Notes under the pieces: generated by a model | Seen by the model: the letters and a program-made list of their open reading frames with translations, nothing else | Told to the model about the DNA's origin: nothing | The model's database searches: none | Assembly: GCF_014648295.1 (NCBI RefSeq) | Contig: NZ_BMQV01000044.1 | Coordinates: 992 to 38,750 of the forward strand | DNA from: Shewanella saliphila | Lineage (GTDB): Bacteria; Pseudomonadota; Gammaproteobacteria; Enterobacterales; Shewanellaceae | Length of the DNA stretch: 37,759 nucleotides | Reading direction: 5' to 3' | Shown: one piece after another, positions 1 to 6,761 of the stretch | Position numbering within the stretch: position 1 is the first letter of the stretch | Layout of the letters: each line of letters begins with the position of its first letter | Position numbers and translations under genes: made by a program

Positions 1-37
1 CTTTAGCGTGCTGGGGGCTAGCTAAAACACGGTCAAA

Positions 38-190
38 CATCCTTGCCATAAATTGAGGTGGTAGCACTTACTGCGCCTATCCACCGAATAAAAGTGACGT
101 TATTGGATATAGAGTCTGGGGACCCAATAACGCCTGAACTATTGCGTTAACCTGTCCATGGTTAACGGTTTACATAAAACGGCAAGGATG
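38..190 (-). ncRNA. Repeat unit A, predicted structured RNA
   Basis: This is the second complete unit, with the same order of helices as unit B: closing helix at 38-47 and 181-190, hairpin at 145-152 and 160-167, hairpin at 98-106 and 124-132 (perfect 9 bp), and a GGTGG/CCACC helix. The segment inside that last helix is only about 12 bases (66-77), against about 26 in unit B, so the interior is both shorter and different in sequence. It is followed on the minus strand by the truncated hairpin at the window edge. The structure is drawn by eye; I cannot fold it here. Confidence 0.5.
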
Positions 191-231
191 CAAGATGCAG
201 TGCGCTTATTGTTTTTATTAGTTTGTTACTG

Positions 232-262
232 TGTTTTAGCATGCTGGGGACTAGCTAAAACA
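232..262 (-). repeat. Inter-unit hairpin with conserved CCCCAGC loop
   Basis: Perfect 9-bp arms TGTTTTAGC and GCTAAAACA enclose a 13-base loop which on the minus strand reads TAGTCCCCAGCAT. The equivalent hairpin next to the HTH gene (491-514) has different arms (TCAGT/ACTGA) but the same loop core, and the one at 2-26 has TTTAGC/GCTAAA arms. Change of both arms with a constant loop is what a selected RNA hairpin would show. Confidence 0.6.
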
Positions 263-270
263 CGGTCAAA

Positions 271-436
271 CATCCTTGCCATAACTTGGGTGGTAGCGCT
301 TTCATTTATAAAACGCTTATATTTATCCACCGAATAAAAGTGACGTTACTGGATATAGAGTCTGGGGACCCAATAACGCCTGAACTATTGCGTTAACCTG
401 TCCATGGTTAACGGTTTACATAAAACGGCAAGGATG
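271..436 (-). ncRNA. Repeat unit B, predicted structured RNA
   Basis: This is the complete unit nearest the HTH gene. Read on the minus strand it has a closing helix (CATCCTTGCC with GGCAAGGATG), then an 8-bp hairpin with arms CGTTAACC and GGTTAACG around a 7-base loop, then a 9-bp hairpin (CGTTATTGG with CCAGTAACG) whose loop contains GTCCCCAG, then a helix GGTGG/CCACC enclosing a variable segment of about 26 bases. The base that differs from unit A gives a G-U pair if the RNA is read from the minus strand but an A-C mismatch on the plus strand, which favours minus-strand transcription. The function is unknown. Confidence 0.5.
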
Positions 437-548
437 CAAGATTTGGTGCGCTTATTATTAGTATGATTTTGTTGCTATTTGCTTGTGTAATCAGTTTGCT
501 GGGGAACTCACTGAAAACACGGTCATACATCCTTGCCAAAAACGCTAA

Positions 549-800
549 CTAGCTTGCCATTGCTTGTAATTGTTGGCTTAACTGAGTAATTTTTTGTTGT
601 AAATGTGCTATTTCTGACACGATTTCGCCTCGGGTTTCATTTTTACGGGTATCGCTATGTTTTACCCATTTGTAAACCGTCTTTGCTGAAATGCCATATT
701 GTTTAGCTACATCTGATAACAAACGATTATGTTGTTTCACTTCGCTAATCACTTGATGTTGAAAATCGATAGAATAGTGTCTGGCAGTTGCGGTAGTCAT
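549..800 (-). CDS. Orphan IS3 OrfA-like helix-turn-helix protein
   Basis: An 83-residue protein with an HTH_Tnp_1-type domain (about residues 10-50; KQYGISAKTVYKWVK is the recognition-helix part) and a C-terminal heptad-like stretch (about 57-80, Glu/Leu/Gln rich) that could form the coiled coil used by IS3-family OrfA proteins to dimerise. No OrfB (DDE integrase) follows; instead the stop codon is succeeded within 11 bases by the first array element. The start has AAGGA nine bases upstream. It follows the 50-residue ORF by 19 bases, so the two look co-transcribed. In intact IS3 elements OrfA binds the element ends. Here I infer a domesticated or remnant DNA-binding protein, possibly one that recognises the array. 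The HTH family assignment is firm; the role is open. Confidence 0.8.
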   Translation of the reverse strand: MTTATARHYSIDFQHQVISEVKQHNRLLSDVAKQYGISAKTVYKWVKHSDTRKNETRGEIVSEIAHLQQKITQLSQQLQAMAS

Positions 801-819
801 GAGATTAATTCCTTATGCT

Positions 820-972
820 TTATTTGTATTTGCTTGAGCGAGATTCAACTTCATCCCACTGGCTGCAACCAAGATGCGCTAAGAAAAAAATGTTCTGGCG
901 GTATTGTTCAACCAGTTTATTCATCATGACATTGACTGATTTGATGTTATGACCTAGGTTCATTTTACTCAT
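820..972 (-). CDS. Small 50-residue protein upstream of the HTH gene
   Basis: The reading frame begins MSKMNLGHNIKSVNVMMNKL and ends in KYK. A strong ribosome binding site (AGGAG, six bases before the ATG) supports real translation, as does its position: 19 bases before the HTH gene and about 60 bases after a predicted sigma-54 start site. The composition is mixed, with an amphipathic first half and an FFLAHLGC stretch near residues 29-36; no signal peptide or clear membrane helix. I do not recognise the family. It could be a leader peptide, a partner of the HTH protein, or the remnant of a larger gene, although the well-placed binding site argues against a remnant. Confidence 0.55.
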   Translation of the reverse strand: MSKMNLGHNIKSVNVMMNKLVEQYRQNIFFLAHLGCSQWDEVESRSSKYK

Positions 973-1043
973 CACTATCTCCTACAACTGACAATGGACT
1001 GCTTACAAAATAAACTACTACTTAGTAGGTATATATCTCTATA

Positions 1044-1059
1044 TGAAAAGCGCGTGCCA
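1044..1059 (-). promoter_or_regulatory. Sigma-54 promoter of the small ORF/HTH/array unit
   Basis: On the minus strand the sequence reads TGGCACG-CGCT-TTTCA, against the consensus TGGCACG-N4-TTGCA: one mismatch, with correct spacing and the -24 GG intact. The predicted start is near 1033, leaving about 60 bases of leader before the small ORF. The 19 bases TATTTAAAAGTTGGCACGC are identical to those at the sigma-54 promoter near 37041. A weak sigma-70 alternative exists (TTGGCA as a -35 with a poor AT-rich -10). Confidence 0.6.
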
Positions 1060-1143
1060 ACTTTTAAATATTTTTTAAATTGTTATTTATCAATACCTTG
1101 TGTTTTTATCGATATTTTTAATAAATTTTGATTTTTATTAGAT

Positions 1144-1169
1144 TGGTGCAATTGCACTAAAATGGTGAA
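1144..1169 (-). promoter_or_regulatory. NtrC-like enhancer half-sites upstream of the sigma-54 promoter
   Basis: TGCACTAAAATGGTGAA (1153-1169) matches the NtrC site TGCACCA-N3-TGGTGCA at 12 of 14 arm positions. A further perfect half-site TGGTGCA lies at 1144-1150, forming the 12-bp palindrome GTGCAATTGCAC (1146-1157) with the first arm. The centre is about 128 bases upstream of the predicted sigma-54 start, a normal enhancer distance. The match is seen in the sequence; NtrC as the activator is inference. Confidence 0.5.
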
Positions 1170-1382
1170 TCACGGCTTGGCTTTAGTGTAATGATTGTGT
1201 GCAGTATGAGTGAGGTTTATGGCAGCTGAAAGTCAGCTTAATGACAAAACGAGGACAGCGTTATACGTTGAATAATGAATCCATACAAATATGATATTAA
1301 TACTTAACCGTGTGGATTGATGCAGACTCTAAAAAGCGGGTAACAAAGGGGGGGGAGGATATTAGCAGTGCTTACTGATTAA

Positions 1383-1652
1383 TCAGCAGCACTCATCAAA
1401 TTTGGCGTTAATGAGATGACACACGGCTTCTAGGGCTGCTTCTGCATCGGGACCTTTAGCCGTTACTGTCATCATTTTACCAATTCCGCTTTCAAGCATC
1501 AGTAAACCGAGGACACTGGCAGCATTGGCTTGTTTTTCACCCTGTACAAGGGTGATTTCGGCATCAAAATCAGCCGCCAAAATGGCCAGTTTAGTTGCGG
1601 CGCGCGCGTGTAATCCTAACTTATTCGATATCGTCACTTGGCGTTTAAACAT
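1383..1652 (-). CDS. ptsO: Phosphocarrier NPr (nitrogen PTS HPr-like)
   Basis: An 89-residue HPr-fold protein. The phospho-accepting His is in NKLGLHARAA (about residue 16) and the regulatory-Ser-like region is in AASVLGLLML. It passes phosphate from EI-Ntr to the EIIA-Ntr encoded two genes upstream. A longer frame starting at 1697 would overlap rapZ; the ATG at 1652 is chosen because it has GGAG eight bases upstream and gives the family length. It is the last gene of the rpoN cluster. The double Cys at the C-terminus is a minor oddity. Confidence 0.93.
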   Translation of the reverse strand: MFKRQVTISNKLGLHARAATKLAILAADFDAEITLVQGEKQANAASVLGLLMLESGIGKMMTVTAKGPDAEAALEAVCHLINAKFDECC

Positions 1653-1671
1653 GATTAACGCTCCACACTGA

Positions 1672-2535
1672 TCATTGGTTACTTTCTTCGATGTCAAGCT
1701 CTCTATGTCGAGCGTTTACAGTGTGTTTACTGCCTTGTCTAAAGCGTTTAGCGAGTTGATCGGTAATGTACACTGAGCGATGTTGTCCACCGGTACATCC
1801 TATCGCAATCGTCAGGTAACTGCGGTTATTGCGCTCTAGGTGTGGCATCCAGGTTTCAAATAAATTCTCAATTTGCCAAATAAATTTGTTTACCAAAGGC
1901 TGACGCCCTAAAAACGCTTGTACGGGTTCATCTAGTCCGGTGTAAGGTCTTAATTCAACTTCCCAGTGTGGGTTTGGTAAAAAGCGCACGTCAAACATAA
2001 AGTCGGCTTCGGTAGGCATACCGTGTTTAAATCCAAACGATTCAAAGTTAATCACAAGCTCTTTATCTACACTGCCAAGTAATATCTGCCTAACTTGGTC
2101 ACTGAGTTCGTAAATATTCAAGGCCGATGTGTCGATATAATGGTCGACAATTTTGGCGATGGGTTCCAATAAGCGACCTTCAAGTTTTATCGCTTCTTGC
2201 AGTGAGATGTGATTTTTAGATAACGGGTGTAAGCGGCGGGTTTCGCTGTAGCGTTTAAGCAGTACTTTGTCGCTAGAATTTAAAAAGAAGCTGGTTATTT
2301 CAGTATCAGGTTCAAGGATTTTTAATTGCTCTTGCAGTACTTTTCCTTGTTCGGCAATATTGCGCACATCAACACTAATGGCAACCAGGTCATTACTGCC
2401 TTTTAATTGCGCTAATAACGTATCGATAAGTGCTAGGGGGAGGTTGTCTACACAATAGTAGCCTAAATCTTCTAGCACTCTAAGAGCGACTGATTTACCT
2501 GATCCTGAGCGTCCTGATACGATGACAAGCTTCAT
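1672..2535 (-). CDS. rapZ: RNase adapter protein RapZ
   Basis: A 287-residue P-loop protein (E. coli about 284). The Walker A motif GRSGSGKS lies at residues 8-15, and the conserved C-terminal GCTGGQHRS motif is near 240-250. In enterobacteria RapZ binds the small RNA GlmZ and presents it to RNase E, tuning glucosamine-6-phosphate synthesis. It overlaps ptsN by four bases (ATGA) and precedes ptsO by 19, so it is translationally coupled within the nitrogen-PTS operon. Whether this organism has GlmY/GlmZ cannot be seen here. Confidence 0.95.
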   Translation of the reverse strand: MKLVIVSGRSGSGKSVALRVLEDLGYYCVDNLPLALIDTLLAQLKGSNDLVAISVDVRNIAEQGKVLQEQLKILEPDTEITSFFLNSSDKVLLKRYSETRRLHPLSKNHISLQEAIKLEGRLLEPIAKIVDHYIDTSALNIYELSDQVRQILLGSVDKELVINFESFGFKHGMPTEADFMFDVRFLPNPHWEVELRPYTGLDEPVQAFLGRQPLVNKFIWQIENLFETWMPHLERNNRSYLTIAIGCTGGQHRSVYITDQLAKRFRQGSKHTVNARHRELDIEESNQ

Positions 2536-2975
2536 TGCGTAATTACCTGATAGAGTTCTGTAGAATCGTGAATTTTACGTAATTGCTTTAGCACTTGTTT
2601 ATCGCTGAGCTTTTGCGCCATTGATGACAGGGTGCTGAGATGTTGTTGGCATTGATCGGCTGGAACTAACAACGCAAATAAGATATCGACGGGTTGTTTA
2701 TCGATGGCATCAAAAGGAATGGCCTCTTCGCATTTTACAAAAATAGCGATAGGGTGATCGATTGTGGTCAATCGGCCATGAGGTATCGCAATACCATTTC
2801 CTATACCTGTGCTACCCATTTTTTCTCGTGCAAGCAGGCTTTCAAACACCTCTTGTGAAGATAGGGTGGGGTACTGGGCAGCAACTAAGTCGCTGATGAG
2901 TTCCAGTACCTTTTTCTTACTGCCCGGTGTGGCACAGGTAGTGCACTCCGGCTGCAGGATGGTACAAAGTTCCAT
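2532..2975 (-). CDS. ptsN: PTS EIIA-Ntr regulatory protein
   Basis: A 147-residue PTS EIIA type-2 domain. The phosphorylated His is His66 in GIAIPHGRL. It ends the EI-Ntr/NPr/EIIA-Ntr phosphorelay, which in enterobacteria controls potassium transport and nitrogen-related regulation without moving sugar. The gene starts two bases after hpf ends and overlaps rapZ by four, which is the usual order in gammaproteobacteria. The N-terminus has an unusual cluster of Cys (residues 4, 11 and 14). Confidence 0.95.
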   Translation of the reverse strand: MELCTILQPECTTCATPGSKKKVLELISDLVAAQYPTLSSQEVFESLLAREKMGSTGIGNGIAIPHGRLTTIDHPIAIFVKCEEAIPFDAIDKQPVDILFALLVPADQCQQHLSTLSSMAQKLSDKQVLKQLRKIHDSTELYQVITQ

Positions 2976-2977
2976 CG

Positions 2978-3265
2978 TTAGTGTTTTGTATACTTCTCTT
3001 TGTGTTTAATTACCTGACGGTCTAGTTTATCTATCAGGGCGTCTATTGCTGCATACATGTCTGTGTTTTCAGACATGGCGAAAATTTCTCTGCCATTGAG
3101 GATAATTTTGGCTTCTGCTTTTTGCTGTAATTTTTCAACATTGAGTACAACGTGGACATTATTGATCTGATCGAAGTGTCGTTCAAGCTTAGAAAATTTC
3201 TCGCGAACGTATTCACGCAAAGATTCTGTAATTTCAACATGGTGCCCAGATAGATTGATGTGCAT
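2978..3265 (-). CDS. hpf: Ribosome hibernation promoting factor (short form)
   Basis: A 95-residue protein beginning MHINLSGHHVEITESLREYV, closely similar to E. coli HPF (also 95). It binds the decoding region of the 30S subunit in stationary phase and helps form inactive 100S ribosomes. A frame starting five codons earlier exists, but the GGAG inside that first codon pair is correctly placed as the binding site for the ATG at 3265. It sits between rpoN and ptsN, as in most gammaproteobacteria. Confidence 0.93.
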   Translation of the reverse strand: MHINLSGHHVEITESLREYVREKFSKLERHFDQINNVHVVLNVEKLQQKAEAKIILNGREIFAMSENTDMYAAIDALIDKLDRQVIKHKEKYTKH

Positions 3266-3292
3266 TACACTTTTCTCCATTGTTGAGTAAAT

Positions 3293-4777
3293 TTATAAAC
3301 TCTTACGTTGGTTCGAGGGCGGTATCATCATTGCCTCACGGTATTTTGCAATCGTACGACGAGCAACATTGATGCCCTGTTCTGCCAGAAGTTGCGCCAT
3401 TTTGCTGTCGCTAAGTGGCTTTTTCTGGTTTTCAGCAGCAACCAGCTTTTTAATAAAAGCACGGATTGCTGTTGATGAGCATTCTCCGCCATCGTCAGTG
3501 CTGACATGGCTTGAGAAAAAGTATTTTAGCTCAAATAACCCTCGTGGGGTGTGCATGTATTTTTGAGTCGTTACCCGTGAAATGGTTGATTCGTGCATTT
3601 CGACGGCTTCAGCAATGTCGTTTAATACCATGGGTTTCATGGCTTCTTCGCCGTATTCAAAAAAGCCTTGTTGGAATTGCACGATGCAATTAGCCACTTT
3701 TAATAGGGTGTCGTTGCGGCTTTCAAGGCTTTTTATAAACCATTTTGCTTCTTGTAAATGCCCACGTATAAATTGGGTGTCCGACGGGTTTTTACTGCTA
3801 CGTGCCATAGCTGCATATTGTTGATTCACGCCAATTTTGGGCATATTGTCTGGATTTAATTCAACCACCCAGCGACCATTTTTTTTCAGCACGGTCACAT
3901 CAGGGATCACGTATTCGTCATCCGTGGCGGTGATTAATAAGCCTGGGCGTGGATTGAGTGACTGGATCAAGCCGATGGCGTCGCGTAAATCATCTTCTTT
4001 AAGACGGGTTTTACGCATTAGTAATCTAAAATCACGACCAGCGATCAAGTCTAAGTAGTCTTTGATCAAAATACGGGCGTTTTCAATATATGGTGTGTCG
4101 CTGGCGTATTGCGCTAATTGGATTAATAGGCATTCGCTTAAGTCACGCGCAGCAACGCCCACAGGGTCAAAGTGCTGAACACGTTTAAGTACGGCTTCTA
4201 CTTCGTCTAGCTCAACGTTTTCATCACCCATCGCTTCTAAAATTTCTTCGGTACTTTGCGTTAAGTAACCCCGTTCATCAATGGCGTCGATAATGGCGGT
4301 TGCAATCGCTAAATCTGTTTCAGAAAATGGCGTAAGATTCTTTTGCCATTCTAAATGTTCATATAACCCTTCAGTGGTTTCACCTTGAAACGGCATGTCG
4401 TCATCGCGCATGCTCGCACTGCCTGAACCAGACATTGGTGAGGCGGTATAGACTTCGTCCCACGTGGTATCCATGGGCAAGTCGTCCATGGTTTCTTTGC
4501 TCATTGATTCAGTGGTGTCGACAGAGGACGTGTCTTTTTCAACATTAACGGTGCTGTTATCGCTGAAATCGGTGTCAGATTGATCGTGATTTTCTTTTAC
4601 AGGATCTTTGGCTTGAGAAAACTCATCTTCTATTTCAAGCAATGGGTTTGAGTCCAATGCTTGTTGGATTTCTTGCTGTAGCTCCAATGAAGATAATTGC
4701 AGTAAGCGAATGGCTTGCTGCAATTGTGGGGTCATAGTGAGATGCTGACCCATTTTAAGTTGGAGTGACGCTTTCAT
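3293..4777 (-). CDS. rpoN: RNA polymerase sigma-54 factor
   Basis: A 494-residue RpoN. The N-terminal Gln-rich region I (MTPQLQQAIRLLQLSSLELQ) interacts with enhancer-binding ATPases; an acidic region II spans about residues 50-120; the C-terminal RpoN box ARRTIAKYRE (472-481) reads the -24 promoter element. It needs activators such as NtrC. It is slightly longer than the E. coli protein (477), the extra being in the acidic linker. It heads the hpf-ptsN-rapZ-ptsO group and lies 127 bases from lptB. Two candidate sigma-54 promoters in this window are listed separately. Confidence 0.97.
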   Translation of the reverse strand: MKASLQLKMGQHLTMTPQLQQAIRLLQLSSLELQQEIQQALDSNPLLEIEDEFSQAKDPVKENHDQSDTDFSDNSTVNVEKDTSSVDTTESMSKETMDDLPMDTTWDEVYTASPMSGSGSASMRDDDMPFQGETTEGLYEHLEWQKNLTPFSETDLAIATAIIDAIDERGYLTQSTEEILEAMGDENVELDEVEAVLKRVQHFDPVGVAARDLSECLLIQLAQYASDTPYIENARILIKDYLDLIAGRDFRLLMRKTRLKEDDLRDAIGLIQSLNPRPGLLITATDDEYVIPDVTVLKKNGRWVVELNPDNMPKIGVNQQYAAMARSSKNPSDTQFIRGHLQEAKWFIKSLESRNDTLLKVANCIVQFQQGFFEYGEEAMKPMVLNDIAEAVEMHESTISRVTTQKYMHTPRGLFELKYFFSSHVSTDDGGECSSTAIRAFIKKLVAAENQKKPLSDSKMAQLLAEQGINVARRTIAKYREAMMIPPSNQRKSL

Positions 4778-4904
4778 TTACCGCTTATCCCCAGATGATT
4801 TTCATAAAGGTGACAATCTCAAAAACTGTAATAGATTGCCACGTAAGTCAATGATGTTTAGCTCTGTTTAGGTATCGTTCAATGAGATGAAGTAGATAGG
4901 CTAA

Positions 4905-5636
4905 CTATAGCTTGAATTGTTCACCTAAGTACACTTCCCGAACTTGTTGATTGCTCAAGATCTCGTCAGGCGTACCTTCGGCAATTAAATTACCCTGGCT
5001 TACAATGTAAGCGCGCTCACAAACGTCGAGTGTTTCGCGTACGTTATGGTCGGTAATTAATACACCTAAGCCCCGACTTTTCAGTTGTTGTATGATTTTT
5101 TTGATGTCGATAACCGAAATAGGGTCAACACCAGCAAAGGGTTCGTCGAGCAAAATAAATTTTGGGTTTGCCGCTAATGCGCGTGCAATTTCAACCCGAC
5201 GGCGCTCACCACCAGACAAAGACATACCCTGGCTGTCGCGAATATGGGTAATATGAAACTCTTCTAGCAAGTGCTCAAGCTGTTCAATGCGTTGATCGGT
5301 GTTTAGCTCTTTGCGAGTTTGTAATACCGCCATGATATTGTCATGTACTGTTAGCTTGCGGAAAATACTGGCTTCTTGAGGTAAGTAGCCTATGCCTTTG
5401 CGAGCTCTAAGGTGCATGGGATCAGATGTTAGGTCGTCTTTATCAATTAAAATACGGCCTTTGTCGCTTTTTACTAGGCCAACGACCATATAAAACGTGG
5501 TGGTTTTACCTGCGCCGTTAGGGCCAAGTAAACCAACAATTTGCCCTGTTTTAACCGTTAAGCTTACATCTTTAACAACTTGACGGGCTTTGTAGCTTTT
5601 GGCTAGGTTTTCTGCGGTTAAGGTAATTTGGGTCAT
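4905..5636 (-). CDS. lptB: LPS export ABC transporter ATP-binding protein LptB
   Basis: A 243-residue cytoplasmic ATPase. Walker A GPNGAGKTT is near residues 38-46, the signature LSGGERRR near 140, Walker B FILLDEPFAGVDP near 160, and the switch His in ITDHN near 195. With LptFG (not in this window) it extracts lipopolysaccharide from the inner membrane. It overlaps lptA by four bases. Length and motifs are typical. Confidence 0.97.
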   Translation of the reverse strand: MTQITLTAENLAKSYKARQVVKDVSLTVKTGQIVGLLGPNGAGKTTTFYMVVGLVKSDKGRILIDKDDLTSDPMHLRARKGIGYLPQEASIFRKLTVHDNIMAVLQTRKELNTDQRIEQLEHLLEEFHITHIRDSQGMSLSGGERRRVEIARALAANPKFILLDEPFAGVDPISVIDIKKIIQQLKSRGLGVLITDHNVRETLDVCERAYIVSQGNLIAEGTPDEILSNQQVREVYLGEQFKL

Positions 5637-6214
5637 GGTTTGATCTGCTTGTTGACTGGGATCTCAGGCAGCTTTTGTTTTGGTGCTGACTCGTTTTGGA
5701 AATTATCAGGTTGGATAATAGTAATAACCCGGTCTTGACCTTTACCTGTGCTTTCGGCAACTAATTCTTGAGCGGTAATATTGTACTTAATACGATTACC
5801 CGTCACCTGGCTACCTGCTTGATTAAGCTTGGCATTACCCGATAAGGTTAATGTGGTCGTTGCTAGGTCGTAAGTGATTTCATTGGCACTTGCAGTACCA
5901 ATATTGCCATCGTCTAACTCTTGAGAGAAGGTCGCAGGTTTACCTGTAGCGATGAGTCTTTTTGATGTGCTGTTTTCTGGCGTGAAAGCGCGTAGTTCGT
6001 CGGCATTAATATTGATGGTGCCTTGCACAATGGTTACCGGACCATTAAAAATAATTTGATTGTTTTTAATGTCAGCAGACTGGCTTACAGAGGAGATTTT
6101 TAATTCTTGTTTGAGATCACCTTGCTTTGCCATTGCTGGAATGCTCAGCATGCAAACTAAGCCGCTTAGTAATAGTGCGGCTTGGGCGCGAGAGTAACGA
6201 TTATTGTGGCTCAT
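5633..6214 (-). CDS. lptA: LPS transport periplasmic bridge protein LptA
   Basis: A 193-residue OstA-like beta-jellyroll protein with an N-terminal signal peptide (hydrophobic LLLSGLVCMLSIPAMA, cleavage after AMA). It forms the periplasmic filament that carries LPS from LptC to LptD. The body shows the family pattern of short beta strands (IIFNGPVTIVQGTININADEL). It overlaps lptC by 14 bases and lptB by 4. Confidence 0.94.
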   Translation of the reverse strand: MSHNNRYSRAQAALLLSGLVCMLSIPAMAKQGDLKQELKISSVSQSADIKNNQIIFNGPVTIVQGTININADELRAFTPENSTSKRLIATGKPATFSQELDDGNIGTASANEITYDLATTTLTLSGNAKLNQAGSQVTGNRIKYNITAQELVAESTGKGQDRVITIIQPDNFQNESAPKQKLPEIPVNKQIKP

Positions 6215-6761
6215 ATGTTCCTTCTACTTTACTTAGTAGCGATAATTTTTGGGTATTCAAGTCAGCATGCAAGCCTAAACCTTGAATCATAAACCCTTTG
6301 CCTTTGATATACACCATCTCTTGTGAGCTGCCTATCATGGTGGATAGATCTAATGTGACCGTTTGTGTGGTCAGTGACTGTAAAGGCTCTTCAATATCAA
6401 TGGCATCAATAATAACATTATTTTCTAAAATGACTTTATTGGTCTGTTTATTTAATTGACCTCGGTCGGCACTCAGCTGCCATTGGGCTTGGCCATTTTC
6501 CGGGTAAATTAAATACACAGGCTCAGTAAAGTGAGTGGTATCACTCGAATCATAATGTTCCATGTGTTTTGCCGATACTTTACTGGCAATTAGCCCTTGT
6601 TTGTTAAATTCAGTAGTACGTAAATTGTCGGCAATAAAGTCAGGCCGTTCTATTCCTACTACTTTAATCGCATCCATTTCGCTACGCTTTACTTGGGCTT
6701 GCCAATACAACACAAAGGCAAGGCCAAAAAAAGCGGCTATCCCTAGAGTGACTCTGTTCAT
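6201..6761 (-). CDS. lptC: LPS export system protein LptC
   Basis: A 186-residue protein with a single N-terminal membrane anchor (about residues 4-22) and a periplasmic OstA-like domain. It receives LPS from LptB2FG and passes it to LptA. The identification rests on fold pattern, length (E. coli 191) and position between kdsC and lptA, with overlaps on both sides (4 and 14 bases). Confidence 0.93.
   Translation of the reverse strand: MNRVTLGIAAFFGLAFVLYWQAQVKRSEMDAIKVVGIERPDFIADNLRTTEFNKQGLIASKVSAKHMEHYDSSDTTHFTEPVYLIYPENGQAQWQLSADRGQLNKQTNKVILENNVIIDAIDIEEPLQSLTTQTVTLDLSTMIGSSQEMVYIKGKGFMIQGLGLHADLNTQKLSLLSKVEGTYEPQ

Larger units (their letters stand above)
1..537 (-). repeat. Tandem array of structured repeats downstream of an HTH gene (runs off left edge)
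   Basis: Two nearly complete units and one partial unit follow the HTH gene on the same strand. The 10-mer CATCCTTGCC (plus strand) recurs at 38, 271 and 528, giving periods of 233 and 257 bases. Its reverse complement GGCAAGGATG lies at 181-190 and 427-436, so each full unit is closed by a 10-bp inverted repeat. A 119-base core (78-196 and 324-442) is identical except for one base (103 T versus 349 C). Between cores the sequence is less conserved but keeps hairpin-forming arms. The last hairpin is cut by position 1, so the array probably continues leftward. No ORF of note lies in it. I infer a structured RNA array transcribed with the HTH gene; an alternative is a cluster of small non-autonomous DNA elements. 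Confidence 0.85.
973..1382. other. Gene-free stretch between the array cassette and ptsO
   Basis: This 410-base stretch holds the sigma-54 promoter and enhancer sites listed separately, a very AT-rich tract (about 1060-1140), an inverted repeat AGCTGA-AAG-TCAGCT at 1224-1238 and a run of eight or more G near 1347. No convincing rho-independent terminator for ptsO is visible, so read-through from the rpoN-ptsO operon into the cassette is possible, since both lie on the minus strand. Confidence 0.6.

Noticed and set aside
140..410. Integron attC sites (GTTAAC-containing inverted repeats)
   Set aside because: The palindromes lack the paired RYYYAAC and GTTRRRY core sites at cassette spacing, and no cassette genes lie between the repeats.
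1..540. CRISPR array
   Set aside because: Units are 233-257 bases with most of the unit conserved; there are no short repeats with uniform spacers.
549..800. Complete IS3-family insertion sequence
   Set aside because: Only an OrfA-like frame is present; there is no OrfB, no slippery frameshift site and no matching terminal repeats around it within view.
1653..1697. N-terminal extension of ptsO
   Set aside because: It would overlap rapZ and lengthen NPr beyond the family; the ATG at 1652 has its own binding site.
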